From: Thermoplasmatota archaeon
GTDB lineage: Archaea; Thermoplasmatota; Thermoplasmata; Thermoplasmatales; GCA-001856825
DNA length: 64,000 nt
NCBI GenBank assembly: GCA_023381415.1
Contig: JAMCUN010000032.1
Coordinates: forward strand, 27,025 to 91,024
Direction: 5' to 3'
The notes beneath the pieces were generated by a model. The model was given only the letters and a program-made list of their open reading frames with translations. It searched no databases and was not told the origin of the DNA. Positions 54,574-63,468 of this stretch are shown here, piece by piece (within the stretch, counting starts at the first letter, position 1; each line of letters begins with the position of its first letter). A program made the position numbers and the translations under genes.

Positions 54574-55610
54574 TGTTTTCTGGCAAAAAAGCTTATCCCA
54601 TTTGCCTTCTTTGTGACTATTGTCGTTTCATAGTAGTTTGGCCTAGTAACTATCTGATATGAAGACAGGAATTCATTTGGATACAGCAGGAACTTTTCCT
54701 CTCCTTTCTTCACCCCAAGTCTACCCATAACCTTCCTGGGGTTGTCGATAACTGCAGACAGTACCTGTTCTGGACTGAGCCTGTTAGTTTTCCTCTGGTA
54801 GCGATATAGAAATTCCACTTCTTCCATCACAGACGGTTCTGTTATGAATGCGTTGTCAGTACCAACAAGGACAGTCAGTCCGATCTTGAAGAATCTCGAA
54901 TAATCCGGCCTCTTTCCGTGGAAAAAATTTGATCTCGGAGTTATGGATACAGGTATGTCTCTCTTCCTCAGTTCCTCTAGGTCGCTGTCCGTAGCCTCAA
55001 TACAATGTACAGTGAAATCAGGATTAAGTGTTATCAGTCTTGAAATATCTTCCCTCTTGTCCTCGCTAAAATGAATTGCGAATATCCGCTTCTTTCTGTG
55101 TGCAGCCTTTGCCAGTCTGTTCAGCCAGCTGAATTCATAGTCTGATAGGGCGCTCATCCCAAATCCGGCCGATTTTTCAAGAAGCGCATCAATTTCATCC
55201 GGCGAATTTGGTCTGGTAAGGAAATAACCGTTTATGCCACCGAACTTAGGAACCAAGTCAAGTCCCCTCATTCCTGATTCTCTGAAATCAAAGAAAGCTT
55301 CAGTTCCCTTGACCTTCATGAAATCTATTGATTTCTTGAAATATTTCCTAATCTCGGTTCGCGATGCTTCGGTGAGAGCTCTTATCTTTAGTCCATTTGG
55401 ACCTACGATCTGTTCTATACTTCCCTCAGGTTCAGTACTGATAAAGGAGTCGCCCAGATGTGTGTGGAAGTTAATTGGAGCCCTGATGAGAGTCCCCTCC
55501 AAATCTGCCTTTGGAGTCCCTTCTAGGAACTGTTCCTTAAGCAGGCTAAAAGTACCACTCTTCATTTTACCTTCGCTATAGATCTCTCCCCTTACAACTA
55601 GGTCCCTCAC
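54570..55610 (-). CDS. Amidohydrolase-superfamily protein
   Basis: A 346-residue metal-dependent hydrolase. Metal ligands are suggested by NFHTHLGD near residue 49, IHFSED, VHCIEATD and VGTDNAF, the order found in cytosine/guanine deaminase-like enzymes. The N-terminal beta domain is short. The substrate is unknown; a nucleobase or related deaminase is plausible. It starts with GTG about 28 bases from a palindromic TATA element shared with the glycerate kinase gene. Confidence 0.85.
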   Translation of the reverse strand: MRDLVVRGEIYSEGKMKSGTFSLLKEQFLEGTPKADLEGTLIRAPINFHTHLGDSFISTEPEGSIEQIVGPNGLKIRALTEASRTEIRKYFKKSIDFMKVKGTEAFFDFRESGMRGLDLVPKFGGINGYFLTRPNSPDEIDALLEKSAGFGMSALSDYEFSWLNRLAKAAHRKKRIFAIHFSEDKREDISRLITLNPDFTVHCIEATDSDLEELRKRDIPVSITPRSNFFHGKRPDYSRFFKIGLTVLVGTDNAFITEPSVMEEVEFLYRYQRKTNRLSPEQVLSAVIDNPRKVMGRLGVKKGEEKFLLYPNEFLSSYQIVTRPNYYETTIVTKKANGISFFARKH

Positions 55611-55629
55611 GAATTACGATAGCTGCAAC

Positions 55630-55647
55630 GGTTAAATATTTTTAACC
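55630..55647. promoter_or_regulatory. Palindromic bidirectional TATA element
   Basis: GGTTAAATATTTTTAACC is a perfect inverted repeat (GGTTAAA/TTTAACC around TATT). Its centre is about 28 bases from the GTG at 55610 on the minus strand and about 27 from the GTG at 55665 on the plus strand, so one element could serve two leaderless, divergent genes. Confidence 0.6.
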
Positions 55648-55664
55648 ATTGAAGATGACAATCA

Positions 55665-56957
55665 GTGGAATTATTCAAAGAATTGAGCGGATTCAGGATG
55701 TCCTCTGTTAGGGAAGATATGATCCACGTACTGGGGTCGGCATTCAATGAGAATCTGCCGGAGACAAAGGTATTCGAATACTTAAGAAGGGGAGTCAGCC
55801 CTGAACCCATGGGGAGATTGGTTGTCATAGGATTCGGCAAGGCGTCACAGGGGATGTACGAAGGTGTGAAGCGCTTCTTTGGGAATAGAATCTCTAACTC
55901 GGCGATAATCGCACCTGTGGAGGCATACCGGGATTTCGAGCCCCCTCTGCTGCCTGGAAATCATCCACTTCCATCAAGAGAGTCCATAGAGAGCTCAAGA
56001 ATAGTGATGGACTTGCTCACCGGGCTGAAGGAGGAAGACCTCGTGATAGTCCTTATCTCAGGCGGAGGTTCGTCTCTATTCGAAGTACTGAAGGATGGAG
56101 TTGACCTGAGCAGCTACAACAGGGTAATTGAATGCATGATGCGAAACGGGGCTTCAATATCGGAGGTAAATGCTATAAGATACCTGTTCTCAGAAGTCAA
56201 GGGAGGAGGTCTTTTGCGCTACACTTATCCAGCAAATGTCCTGGGGCTTGTAATCTCTGACGTGCCAGGGGATTCCATTTGGACTATAGCTTCGGGGCCA
56301 ACATCCAACCCTCCAGATCAGAGTTTCGTGGAAAAAGTATCCATGAAGTTCGGGGGTTTGTGCAGCATTCCCCTCCCTCAGTATCCCATTGAATACCCGA
56401 AGTCGAGAAGCCGCAACGAGATCGTCCTAAGGAATTCGGATTTTGTGTCCTCAATATGCAGAGGTCTGGTCAAGAAAGGGTACAGGGTACACGATGTCGG
56501 GTCCGGAATTGTTGGGTATACAAGCACAGTTGCAAAACTCTTTGTAGACAAGATGAGGGAGGATTACAATGAGAACAGGTCTCCAATTTTTGTGGTTGGA
56601 GGGGGAGAGAGCTCAACAGAGGTCAAGGGAAATGGAACAGGCGGGAGGAATCTTGAAACATCCATGAAGGTCCTCTTGCTGATGGAGGATGAAGAGATAT
56701 TTGCATTCGGGAGCATTGGTACGGACGGAATTGATGGTTCAAGCAAGGCGATGGGAGCCATAGTGGACAATTCCTCACTCAAGATACTGAAAAGAGAATA
56801 CATAAGGGAAAGTTTATCCAGGAGCGAAAGCCTGAAACCACTCAAGGAGAGCCGGGACGCCCTATTTACCGGATTTACAGGTACTAATGTTGCAGATATA
56901 TTCATCGGCTACTATGCAGGCATCGGGAAAGGGGCACAGATCACTGATCCTTACTGA
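55665..56957 (+). CDS. Glycerate 2-kinase (GCK/MOFRL family)
   Basis: Phosphorylates glycerate, a step of the non-phosphorylative Entner-Doudoroff path known from Thermoplasmatales such as Picrophilus. The 430-residue protein shows VIGFGKASQGMYEGV, LISGGGSSLFEV, LVISDVPGDSIWTIASGPT, VVGGGESSTEVKGNGTGGRN and GSIGTDGIDGSSKAMGA, in family order. GTG start. It overlaps the convergent amidohydrolase gene by 17 bases. Confidence 0.93.
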   Translation: MELFKELSGFRMSSVREDMIHVLGSAFNENLPETKVFEYLRRGVSPEPMGRLVVIGFGKASQGMYEGVKRFFGNRISNSAIIAPVEAYRDFEPPLLPGNHPLPSRESIESSRIVMDLLTGLKEEDLVIVLISGGGSSLFEVLKDGVDLSSYNRVIECMMRNGASISEVNAIRYLFSEVKGGGLLRYTYPANVLGLVISDVPGDSIWTIASGPTSNPPDQSFVEKVSMKFGGLCSIPLPQYPIEYPKSRSRNEIVLRNSDFVSSICRGLVKKGYRVHDVGSGIVGYTSTVAKLFVDKMREDYNENRSPIFVVGGGESSTEVKGNGTGGRNLETSMKVLLLMEDEEIFAFGSIGTDGIDGSSKAMGAIVDNSSLKILKREYIRESLSRSESLKPLKESRDALFTGFTGTNVADIFIGYYAGIGKGAQITDPY

Positions 56958-58506
56958 ACCTTGATATCCCGCCGACGACCGTTTCAACCGTCTGGATTGT
57001 CCTGAGATCATCCGTTCTGAATGGGTCTTTGTCAACTATGACAAAATCTGCAAACTTCCCTGCTTCTATGGAACCAACTTCTTCGTTCATGATGAGCCCT
57101 GCAGAACCCTCGGTGTAAAGCCACAAAGCTGTTGATAAGCTCACCCTCTCATCTTCTGAATACCTGAGGATCTCTCTCCCCTCCCGCTCACCTCTGTTTA
57201 CTGCAGCATCCAGACTGTACCATGGGTCTGGAGGTTCTACAGGAGAATCAGTTGATATCCCCATGTTCACCCCGGTATCGTACAGGGATGCAAGGGGATA
57301 GGAGTGTCTGCTCCTCTTCTCCCCCAGCCTCTTGACGGCCCACCAATCCTCAATAACGAATGCTGGCTGTACGGAGACCCCAATCTTCAGTTCCCTCAGC
57401 TTCCTCATATGGTCCTCCCTCAGTACGGTGCAGTGCTCTATCCTGGGGTCAATGAGTCTGTCCCGTCCAAATGAAGAAACAGCATCGATCACAGAATCTA
57501 TCCCCCTGTCTCCGATGGCGTGGATCGCAAACTGAACCTTCCTGCCTTCATTTCTCCTGAAGATTTCAATAAGCTTGGATTTGTCAAGGAAAAGCATACC
57601 TCTGTTATCCTTGTCGTCTTCGTAAGGTTCCCTCAGTGCAGCTGTTTCTGCCCCTAGTGCGCCATCTGCGAACAGTTTTATCCCATTGATCCTGAGGTAA
57701 GGGTTATGACCTACCCTTTCCCTCAGTTCCTCGATTTTGTCTGCAGCACTATCCCTTAGGTAAATGCTCACCCTCAACCCAAGTCCTCGCAATTTCTTGG
57801 ACAAAAAGTCAATTGATTCTGGAGAGCATGATACAAAACCAACAGAGGTCACGCCCAGTGAGAGGAGGTGCTTTGCTGCCTTTTCAAGATTGCCTACCTC
57901 GCTCCCTGCCATGCTGTGAGATATCTCTTTGAAGAATGCGGCTGCTTCCTCCTTTACAACTCCGCTAAAATCCCCATCGACGTTGCGTGGAAGTACCTGG
58001 CTTGAGAATGATCTAGAATCAAGGAATTCCAGCATCTTGGAATTCACAACACCTGCGTGTTCGCAGAATCTTTCCAGGAAGACCGGTACGTCCTTCACAA
58101 TCTCATCTATGTCATACTTGGTCGGCCATCTGCCCTCAGAAAACGATTCCTGATCCCATCCCATCCCAATCAGGACGGGTGCATCTGGATTCCTGTCCCT
58201 GTACTTCTTCAGCCGTTCCTTCATCTCCCCGATGGATCGCGTCCCTTTGAGATCCAGATAACTCAGGAAATTTCCAAGATCGTCTAGATGGAGGTGCGAA
58301 TCAACGAAGCCTGGGAGTATCACCCTCCCGTCCAGGTTGATTACTGAGGTTGCACTCTTGCCAAATAGCTCCATAGCCTCTTCAGAATTTCCGCAGAACT
58401 CTATCCTATCATCTTTAATTACCAACGATTCGCACGTAGTTCTATTCAAGAAATTGAGGTAGACTTTCCCGTTGTAGTAAATCCTAATGATTCCTCTTCC
58501 CCCCAT
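56941..58506 (-). CDS. YtcJ-like amidohydrolase
   Basis: A 521-residue amidohydrolase of the family-3/YtcJ group. VILPGFVDSHLHLDDLGNFL holds the HxH metal motif near residue 79; FAIHAIGDRGIDSVIDA, PRIEHC and ISTDSPVEPPDPW follow, and the C-terminal beta domain ends with GKFADFVIVDKDPF. These enzymes hydrolyse N-acyl or N-formyl amines; the substrate here is unknown. Confidence 0.9.
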   Translation of the reverse strand: MGGRGIIRIYYNGKVYLNFLNRTTCESLVIKDDRIEFCGNSEEAMELFGKSATSVINLDGRVILPGFVDSHLHLDDLGNFLSYLDLKGTRSIGEMKERLKKYRDRNPDAPVLIGMGWDQESFSEGRWPTKYDIDEIVKDVPVFLERFCEHAGVVNSKMLEFLDSRSFSSQVLPRNVDGDFSGVVKEEAAAFFKEISHSMAGSEVGNLEKAAKHLLSLGVTSVGFVSCSPESIDFLSKKLRGLGLRVSIYLRDSAADKIEELRERVGHNPYLRINGIKLFADGALGAETAALREPYEDDKDNRGMLFLDKSKLIEIFRRNEGRKVQFAIHAIGDRGIDSVIDAVSSFGRDRLIDPRIEHCTVLREDHMRKLRELKIGVSVQPAFVIEDWWAVKRLGEKRSRHSYPLASLYDTGVNMGISTDSPVEPPDPWYSLDAAVNRGEREGREILRYSEDERVSLSTALWLYTEGSAGLIMNEEVGSIEAGKFADFVIVDKDPFRTDDLRTIQTVETVVGGISRFSKDQ

Positions 58507-58605
58507 TATCTCTTATCCATTCCATACAAAAATGATTTCCGCTCAACATTGCAGAATCAATGGTGCTACAAAATGTTATTTTCTCTCTTCCTATTCTAGA
58601 TTCAA

Positions 58606-59277
58606 ATGAACAAAGAAGGGATCGTCCTTTCATGGAGCGGAGGGAAGGACAGTGCATTTGCACTATACACCCTCCATGGGATGAAGGAATATGACATCAG
58701 GTATCTGCTGACAACTGTAACCAAGGATTATGGAAGGATCAGCATGCACGGTGTCAGGCAGGAGCTTTTGTTGGAACAGGCGAGAAGAGCCTCCGTAGAA
58801 TCTGATATAGCCTATATCTCCAGGGTGGCAAACAACACGGACTATGAAAGTGTAATGAACAGCAAGATTGAGAAATATGTTCGAGAGGGTATCCACAGTA
58901 TAGCTTTTGGAGACCTGTTCCTCCAGGACATCAGGGATTACAGAGAGAAGAAAATGTCAGGCACGGGAATGAAGTGTGTGTTCCCCCTGTGGGGGAAGGA
59001 TACTGCAAAACTCGCGGAAGAAGTCATCAGGAAGGGGTTCAAAGCTATAATATGCACTGTCGACCCTAGAAAACTTGACAAGGAATTTGCAGGAAAAGAG
59101 TTTGACGAAGATTTCCTTTCGTCTCTCCCGGAAGGAGTTGATCCCTGCGGAGAAAATGGTGAATTCCATAGCTTCGTTTACGATGGGCCGATATATGAGT
59201 CTCCAATTAAGGTTAAAAGGGGAGAAACGGTACTCCGGGACGGGTTCTACTTCAAGGATATCGTACCTGATTTTTGA
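58606..59277 (+). CDS. dph6: Diphthine-ammonia ligase (Dph6-type)
   Basis: Last step of diphthamide formation on elongation factor 2. The 223-residue N-type ATP pyrophosphatase has VLSWSGGKDSAFALY at residues 7-21, AFGDLFLQDIRDYRE, and the diagnostic CGENGEFHSFVYDGP. Length matches the short archaeal Dph6. Confidence 0.92.
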   Translation: MNKEGIVLSWSGGKDSAFALYTLHGMKEYDIRYLLTTVTKDYGRISMHGVRQELLLEQARRASVESDIAYISRVANNTDYESVMNSKIEKYVREGIHSIAFGDLFLQDIRDYREKKMSGTGMKCVFPLWGKDTAKLAEEVIRKGFKAIICTVDPRKLDKEFAGKEFDEDFLSSLPEGVDPCGENGEFHSFVYDGPIYESPIKVKRGETVLRDGFYFKDIVPDF

Positions 59278-59279
59278 AA

Positions 59280-59810
59280 CGTTAAGTAATCAGTCGTTCA
59301 AAATTTCACCACATATGTGTGGTCTGTCTTAAAAGAAAGGAATGAGGTTAGTTGGCAATGAAAGAAGGGGCTGAAAGCCGATAGGCGATTACTAAATTAT
59401 AAGGAACTTATTAAAGAGGGAACTTTAGAGGTTGATCCAAGAGCTTTCATTGGCTATATAAGTGAATAAAGGTCTTTCCATTGATGCACCCTCCAGCACA
59501 GGATTCGAGCAGATTTACAATGGGCCTGACTCCCCCCTAAAAATTAAGTTTATGGCGAAGGTGAATGGCGAAATGATCACATAAGGGAAAGGGTCTCGGG
59601 TTATTAGGTCTTAAAATGCAAGAACTATCAAGATGACGGTAGGAACGGTAATGGCCTTAAAGATCAGTTCTTTGCAAAGAGAGGTCTATGCAGCTTCCAC
59701 TACTCATTCAAAATGGATCATCTCCGCATTCTGCTCCATTGTATCATCAAATCTTCCTTTCTGAAAGGCAGTAAAGAAACGTAATATAACTCAAAGGCGT
59801 TACCATCACC
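59280..59810. other. Gene-poor stretch with possible decayed coding sequence
   Basis: No intact gene. Plus-strand frames give broken, protein-like pieces, for example NYKELIKEGTLEVDPRAFI before a stop (about 59396-59470) and, further on, DDGRNGNGLKDQFFAKRG and HLRILLHC (about 59625-59745) interrupted by stops and frame changes. This might be an old transposase or other pseudogene; I cannot name a family. A TATA-like ACGTAATATAAC lies before the aminotransferase gene. Confidence 0.3.
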
Positions 59811-60968
59811 ATGAGAAAAATTCTTATGATCCCAGGGCCGATAGAGTATGAAAACAACGTATTGAGTGCTATGGCAAACCCCACAATCTCTCACTCATCA
59901 AAGGAGTTCATGTCTACATACAGGGAGGCTCTCCAGAAGACAGCAACAATTTTCGGAGCAGATGCAAGCAAGGACCTCCCGTTCATTATATCCGGGTCCG
60001 GGACGTTAGGGATGGAGGCTTCTGTTGTCAATTTCATAGGAAGGGAGTCAAAAGTTCTGGTAGTAAACACCGGTTACTTCGGCGATAGATTTGTGGACCT
60101 GTTCTCAAGGTTCACAGAAAAGATAGAGCAGATTAACCCTCCCATCGGAGAGGCTGTAGAACCTGCCCAAGTGAAAGAGAAACTTGATACTAACGAATTT
60201 GACCTGATGACGGTAACTCACGTCGATACCAGTACAGGTGTCAAAAACAACATCAAGAAGATTGCAGAGATATCAAGGAACTCGGAGACGTTATTAGTAG
60301 TGGATGGAGTATGTTCAGTTGGTGCGGAGGAACTGGATATGAGATGGGGGGTTGATGTTGCATTCACAGCATCTCAGAAGGCACTTGGAGCGCCTCCAGG
60401 ACTGGCAGTAGGAGTTATGGGCATAAGGGGCCTGGAGAGGATGCACAAGATGAAACCACTGACATTTTTCTCAGATCTTAGAAAGTGGGAGGCAGTATCC
60501 AGAGGAATACTCGATTCCAAAGGCGGGTATTTCGGGACTCCAAACGTAAATCTCATAACTGCGCTAAATGTAAGCTTAAATAACATAATGGCAGAAGGCC
60601 TGGATGCAAGAATAAAGAGGCATGAGTTAATGGCATCCTCAATCAGGGCTGGCCTTGCCGAGATGGGGCTGGAGATCATTTCAAAGAGGTCCTACGCCAA
60701 CACTGTTTCCGCTGTTTATCTTCCCGGAGGCATTGATTCTCAGAAATTCCTCTCAAGCTCGGAGAGGAATGGGGTAGTGTTCGCTTCAGGCCTGATAAGG
60801 GATATTGCAAGCAGATATTTCAGAATCGGTCACATGGGAAGCATCGGTCCATCAGAGGTTATGATAACAGTGGGTGCCATAGAAAGGGCACTTAAAGAGA
60901 ACGGCTATGGGGTAAGGCCAGGATCAGGGCTATCTGCAGCACAGGAAATTCTGTTTAGATCGGGATGA
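59811..60968 (+). CDS. Class V aminotransferase (serine-glyoxylate/alanine-glyoxylate type)
   Basis: A 385-residue PLP enzyme. MIPGPIEYENNVLSAM and HSSKEFMSTYREAL at the start, SGSGTLGMEASV, VDGVCSVGAEELDMRWGVDV, and the PLP Lys in FTASQKALGAPPGLAVGV match the AGXT/serine-pyruvate group. It would make or use glyoxylate, hydroxypyruvate or pyruvate with an amino acid donor; exact substrates are not evident. Confidence 0.9.
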   Translation: MRKILMIPGPIEYENNVLSAMANPTISHSSKEFMSTYREALQKTATIFGADASKDLPFIISGSGTLGMEASVVNFIGRESKVLVVNTGYFGDRFVDLFSRFTEKIEQINPPIGEAVEPAQVKEKLDTNEFDLMTVTHVDTSTGVKNNIKKIAEISRNSETLLVVDGVCSVGAEELDMRWGVDVAFTASQKALGAPPGLAVGVMGIRGLERMHKMKPLTFFSDLRKWEAVSRGILDSKGGYFGTPNVNLITALNVSLNNIMAEGLDARIKRHELMASSIRAGLAEMGLEIISKRSYANTVSAVYLPGGIDSQKFLSSSERNGVVFASGLIRDIASRYFRIGHMGSIGPSEVMITVGAIERALKENGYGVRPGSGLSAAQEILFRSG

Positions 60969-61102
60969 AAAGCGCTACTGAACGGAAGTTGATGTGGCAG
61001 CCTCCCCCTGATGCTTGCTATCCTGAAATGAGGCCTGAAAGACATCATAAATAAAAAGAAAGAAATTGAAGAGTTTGGCAAAATAGACTTTGCCGCACAA
61101 AT

Positions 61103-61282
61103 TCACTGGCGCTTCTGTATGAGGTTAGACACAACTGCATGACCATGGGTCCAGGCGGGAATATGGCCAAGAGCATTTGTTAGCCCAGCAATGTTACCCA
61201 CGTGGGCTGCGGCGACAGCTGTTCCGGCCACTCCGGCAGCTATAGCAAGTCCCTTTGCTACACCTAGTCCTGTTAATACCAT
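61103..61282 (-). CDS. Overlooked 59-residue Ala/Gly-rich protein
   Basis: Too short for the ORF track. ATG at 61282 is preceded by GGAGATA about ten bases upstream, and the frame runs 59 codons. The first 30 residues are a hydrophobic, Gly- and Ala-rich helix (VAKGLAIAAGVAGTAVAAAH), then a polar, His-containing tail with GHIPAWTHGHAVV. Base use looks coding-like (GC-rich third positions of Ala and Gly codons). A small membrane protein or peptide is likely; no family was recognised. Confidence 0.65.
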   Translation of the reverse strand: MVLTGLGVAKGLAIAAGVAGTAVAAAHVGNIAGLTNALGHIPAWTHGHAVVSNLIQKRQ

Positions 61283-61512
61283 AATGTTCTATCTCCAGAT
61301 CAGTTTAAGGGTTATGGTACAATCGTCAAATAATTTGAAAATTGCACCAGGTTAGAAATATACTGGAATACCAGGTTATATCAAATTACGATTCACAATT
61401 TGGAAGATAGATGATGTGAATCAATCCACATGCTTCCTGCAAAAATCATTTATTCATTTTTTTCAATTCTCATCTTCCGAAGAAAGTATAAGTAGTAGGG
61501 GAGGAGTACGAG

Positions 61513-61749
61513 ATGAGAAGCATGAGGGAGGGGAATCTAGACAAGGAGTACATGACTGGAAGGAGGGATCAATTTGATCTGGACCTCACAACATTCTGGG
61601 AAAGCGTGAAAGAGACAAAGTCAAGGGAAGAGTTGATAAAGACATTCAGGGACAAAATGTCAATGATAATATCTCGTTTAGCATTTGAACGAGCAAAAAA
61701 TTTGCAGATGGAGATTGAGCTTATAGAGCAATATTATCACAGCGATTAA
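61513..61749 (+). CDS. Small hypothetical protein
   Basis: A 78-residue, charged, mostly helical protein (for example WESVKETKSREELIKTFRDKM) without known motif. GGGGAGGAG lies about seven bases before the ATG, which is strong support for translation. Its end overlaps the convergent MarR-like gene by four bases. Confidence 0.65.
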   Translation: MRSMREGNLDKEYMTGRRDQFDLDLTTFWESVKETKSREELIKTFRDKMSMIISRLAFERAKNLQMEIELIEQYYHSD

Positions 61750-62030
61750 GTGGACGACTCCTTCAGTATAGTCTCAATTTCCTTAACCTTCTGGGCTATC
61801 TGCTTCCCTTTGCTGGTTAGGGAAATGATATTTCTCTTTGGATAGGTGGTGGTATCAACCTTCTTCTGTATCAAATTCAGCTCCATCAGAAGGTCAATAG
61901 ACCTAAGCAGTTGTATGTTAGGGATATCAGTTTCCTTCAGTATCAACGTTACATAAGATGGTCCCTTCAGTAAGTAAAGCAGAAGTCTCATAGCGCCAGA
62001 CTGTGTTTCTAGCGCTTTTATCACTGGCAT
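61746..62030 (-). CDS. MarR-like winged-helix regulator
   Basis: A 94-residue winged-helix protein: QSGAMRLLLYLLKGPSYVTLIL, TDIPNIQLLRSIDLLMELNLIQKK as recognition region, and a wing with PKRNIISLTSKGKQIAQKV. It is divergent from a 71-residue gene, and the shared promoter carries repeated ATAATCGAT sites, one overlapping its own probable TATA box, so it likely represses itself and its neighbour. Confidence 0.78.
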   Translation of the reverse strand: MPVIKALETQSGAMRLLLYLLKGPSYVTLILKETDIPNIQLLRSIDLLMELNLIQKKVDTTTYPKRNIISLTSKGKQIAQKVKEIETILKESST

Positions 62031-62051
62031 GATTTATTATTAAATATGCAC

Positions 62052-62092
62052 TAAATAATCGATTATATTCTATTACAGATTAAATAATCGAT
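62052..62092. promoter_or_regulatory. Paired operator sites of the MarR-like regulator
   Basis: TAAATAATCGAT occurs at 62052-62063 and 62081-62092. The first copy is part of the perfect palindrome ATAATCGATTAT (62055-62066) and coincides with the expected minus-strand TATA position; the second abuts TAATATATAC (62095-62104), the TATA box of the plus-strand gene. Confidence 0.6.
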
Positions 62093-62122
62093 AGTAATAT
62101 ATACTTCCTCGCACTAATCTCT

Positions 62123-62338
62123 ATGGAAAGAGGACATAGACATATGGGGTCGAATTCCCTGATATGGGAAGAAAGGTCTCTTTCTCCGAAACGAATGGGG
62201 GGAATAAGAATGGGTATGCTGATTCAGGGTTTCTCTGACAGGTCGTTAAGGATCATTAGGAAACTTGAGGAGAAGGAATTGAAAGAGAAGTTGAAGGTAG
62301 AGAACGAGAAGATTATAGATTCGAAGGTCAAAATTTGA
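62123..62338 (+). CDS. Small hypothetical protein, target of the MarR-like regulator
   Basis: A 71-residue basic protein; the last 30 residues form a charged helix (RIIRKLEEKELKEKLKVENEK), the first part has no clear fold. A TATA box centred 24 bases upstream fits a leaderless ATG start. No family was recognised. Confidence 0.5.
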   Translation: MERGHRHMGSNSLIWEERSLSPKRMGGIRMGMLIQGFSDRSLRIIRKLEEKELKEKLKVENEKIIDSKVKI

Positions 62339-62824
62339 AATGTGAGGGCTTAGTTCTTGCAGGAGCAAGAACGTTCATTGAATTGTAGTGTAGTTGAGCC
62401 GCCTCAAATCTTACAACTGCAACAGATTGTGAAGTAGTTTCAAGAATAGTCCCTTCTAAAGTGAGTATAATTCCTATGGTGGTGCTACAACCCCGCTTTT
62501 TCTTATATAAATTAGTCTTTTTGAATTTTTGATGAATAGTAACAGTAACTAGGCCAAAGTGGGCGCACTGGGGTTGTATTAAATATGTAAGCGAATCCTG
62601 CTTTGGTACCACAATATTAACTATATTTGCCATCCAATTTATCACTTTAGGTCAAAATTTACAGTTTCAATCTGATCAAAGGAGCCCTGCTCTCGTTTCA
62701 GCCAAAGCATGTAAAATTTAGTAAATCTCAGAATACTAGAGAGCTCCTTGTCAATTGTTTTGGAAAGCTAAACCTGCGACATAAGGTTAAATACTTATTT
62801 TACTTATACCACTTAAGAGATATC
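62339..62824. other. Gene-poor stretch before the toxin-antitoxin pair
   Basis: Holds a perfect hairpin GTTCTTGC-AGGA-GCAAGAAC (62353-62372) and a minus-strand TATA-like TAATTTATATAAG (62502-62514). The minus-strand frame 62328-62645 crosses this TATA element and has no start codon at the predicted transcript start, so it is doubtful; a small RNA or a short protein cannot be excluded. Confidence 0.35.
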
Positions 62825-63049
62825 ATGACAAACATGACTCTTGCAGTACCAGATGACCTCATGGAGGTAATGAAGAAGCACAAGGAAATCAAGTGGAGTG
62901 AAGTAGCAAGACAGGCACTAAATGAAAAAGTTAACGAACTCAGATTAATGGATCAAATCCTTTCCAAGAGTGTGCTCACGGACGAGGACGCCATAAAAAT
63001 TGGAAAGATTGTTAATGAGAACATTGCAAAAAGGCACAAGTTGAAATGA
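62825..63049 (+). CDS. VapB-type antitoxin
   Basis: A 74-residue protein with an N-terminal ribbon-helix-helix-like start (MTLAVPDDLMEVMKKHKEIKWSEVARQAL in overall pattern) and a charged C-terminal tail. It overlaps the PIN-domain gene by four bases, as in VapBC modules, and would neutralise the toxin and bind its own promoter. Confidence 0.82.
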   Translation: MTNMTLAVPDDLMEVMKKHKEIKWSEVARQALNEKVNELRLMDQILSKSVLTDEDAIKIGKIVNENIAKRHKLK

Positions 63050-63444
63050 AACTTGTCGTGGATGCAAATGTTCTGATAGCGGCCTTGATTAGAAGTGGAA
63101 TTTCTCGTGATATAATAATGAGCGACAAATTCGCTCTAGTGAGTCGAGATTATTTAAATTTGGAGTTGAACCAGCACAAGAATCTCATCTCACAGAAATC
63201 TGGATTATCAGAAAATGAGATTGCTATAGTAATGACTATACTACTCAGAAGAATTGATACAATACCCCTATCGGACTATCAAGAAAAGTTAGAAGAGGCA
63301 GTGACCTTAATGAAGGAAAATATCAATGATGCACCATACGTTGCCTGTTTCCTCGCTTTAAGGTGCGATGGTATATGGACAAATGATTCAGACTTCAAAG
63401 GAATACATAAAATTAAAGTCTTTCAAACCAAAGATTTAGTCTGA
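63046..63444 (+). CDS. VapC-type PIN-domain toxin
   Basis: A 132-residue PIN ribonuclease. The acidic residues are visible in LVVDANVLIAAL (Asp 5), SRDYLNLELNQH (Glu), NINDAPYVAC (Asp) and WTNDSDF (Asp), so the active site seems intact. Toxins of this type cut RNA when the antitoxin is lost. Confidence 0.88.
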   Translation: MKLVVDANVLIAALIRSGISRDIIMSDKFALVSRDYLNLELNQHKNLISQKSGLSENEIAIVMTILLRRIDTIPLSDYQEKLEEAVTLMKENINDAPYVACFLALRCDGIWTNDSDFKGIHKIKVFQTKDLV

Positions 63445-63468
63445 AAGATCTGAAAATGCAACTTACTT

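Noticed and set aside
62328-62645. 105-residue minus-strand frame
   Set aside because: It crosses a TATA-like element and has no start codon at the predicted transcript start; composition is not clearly coding.
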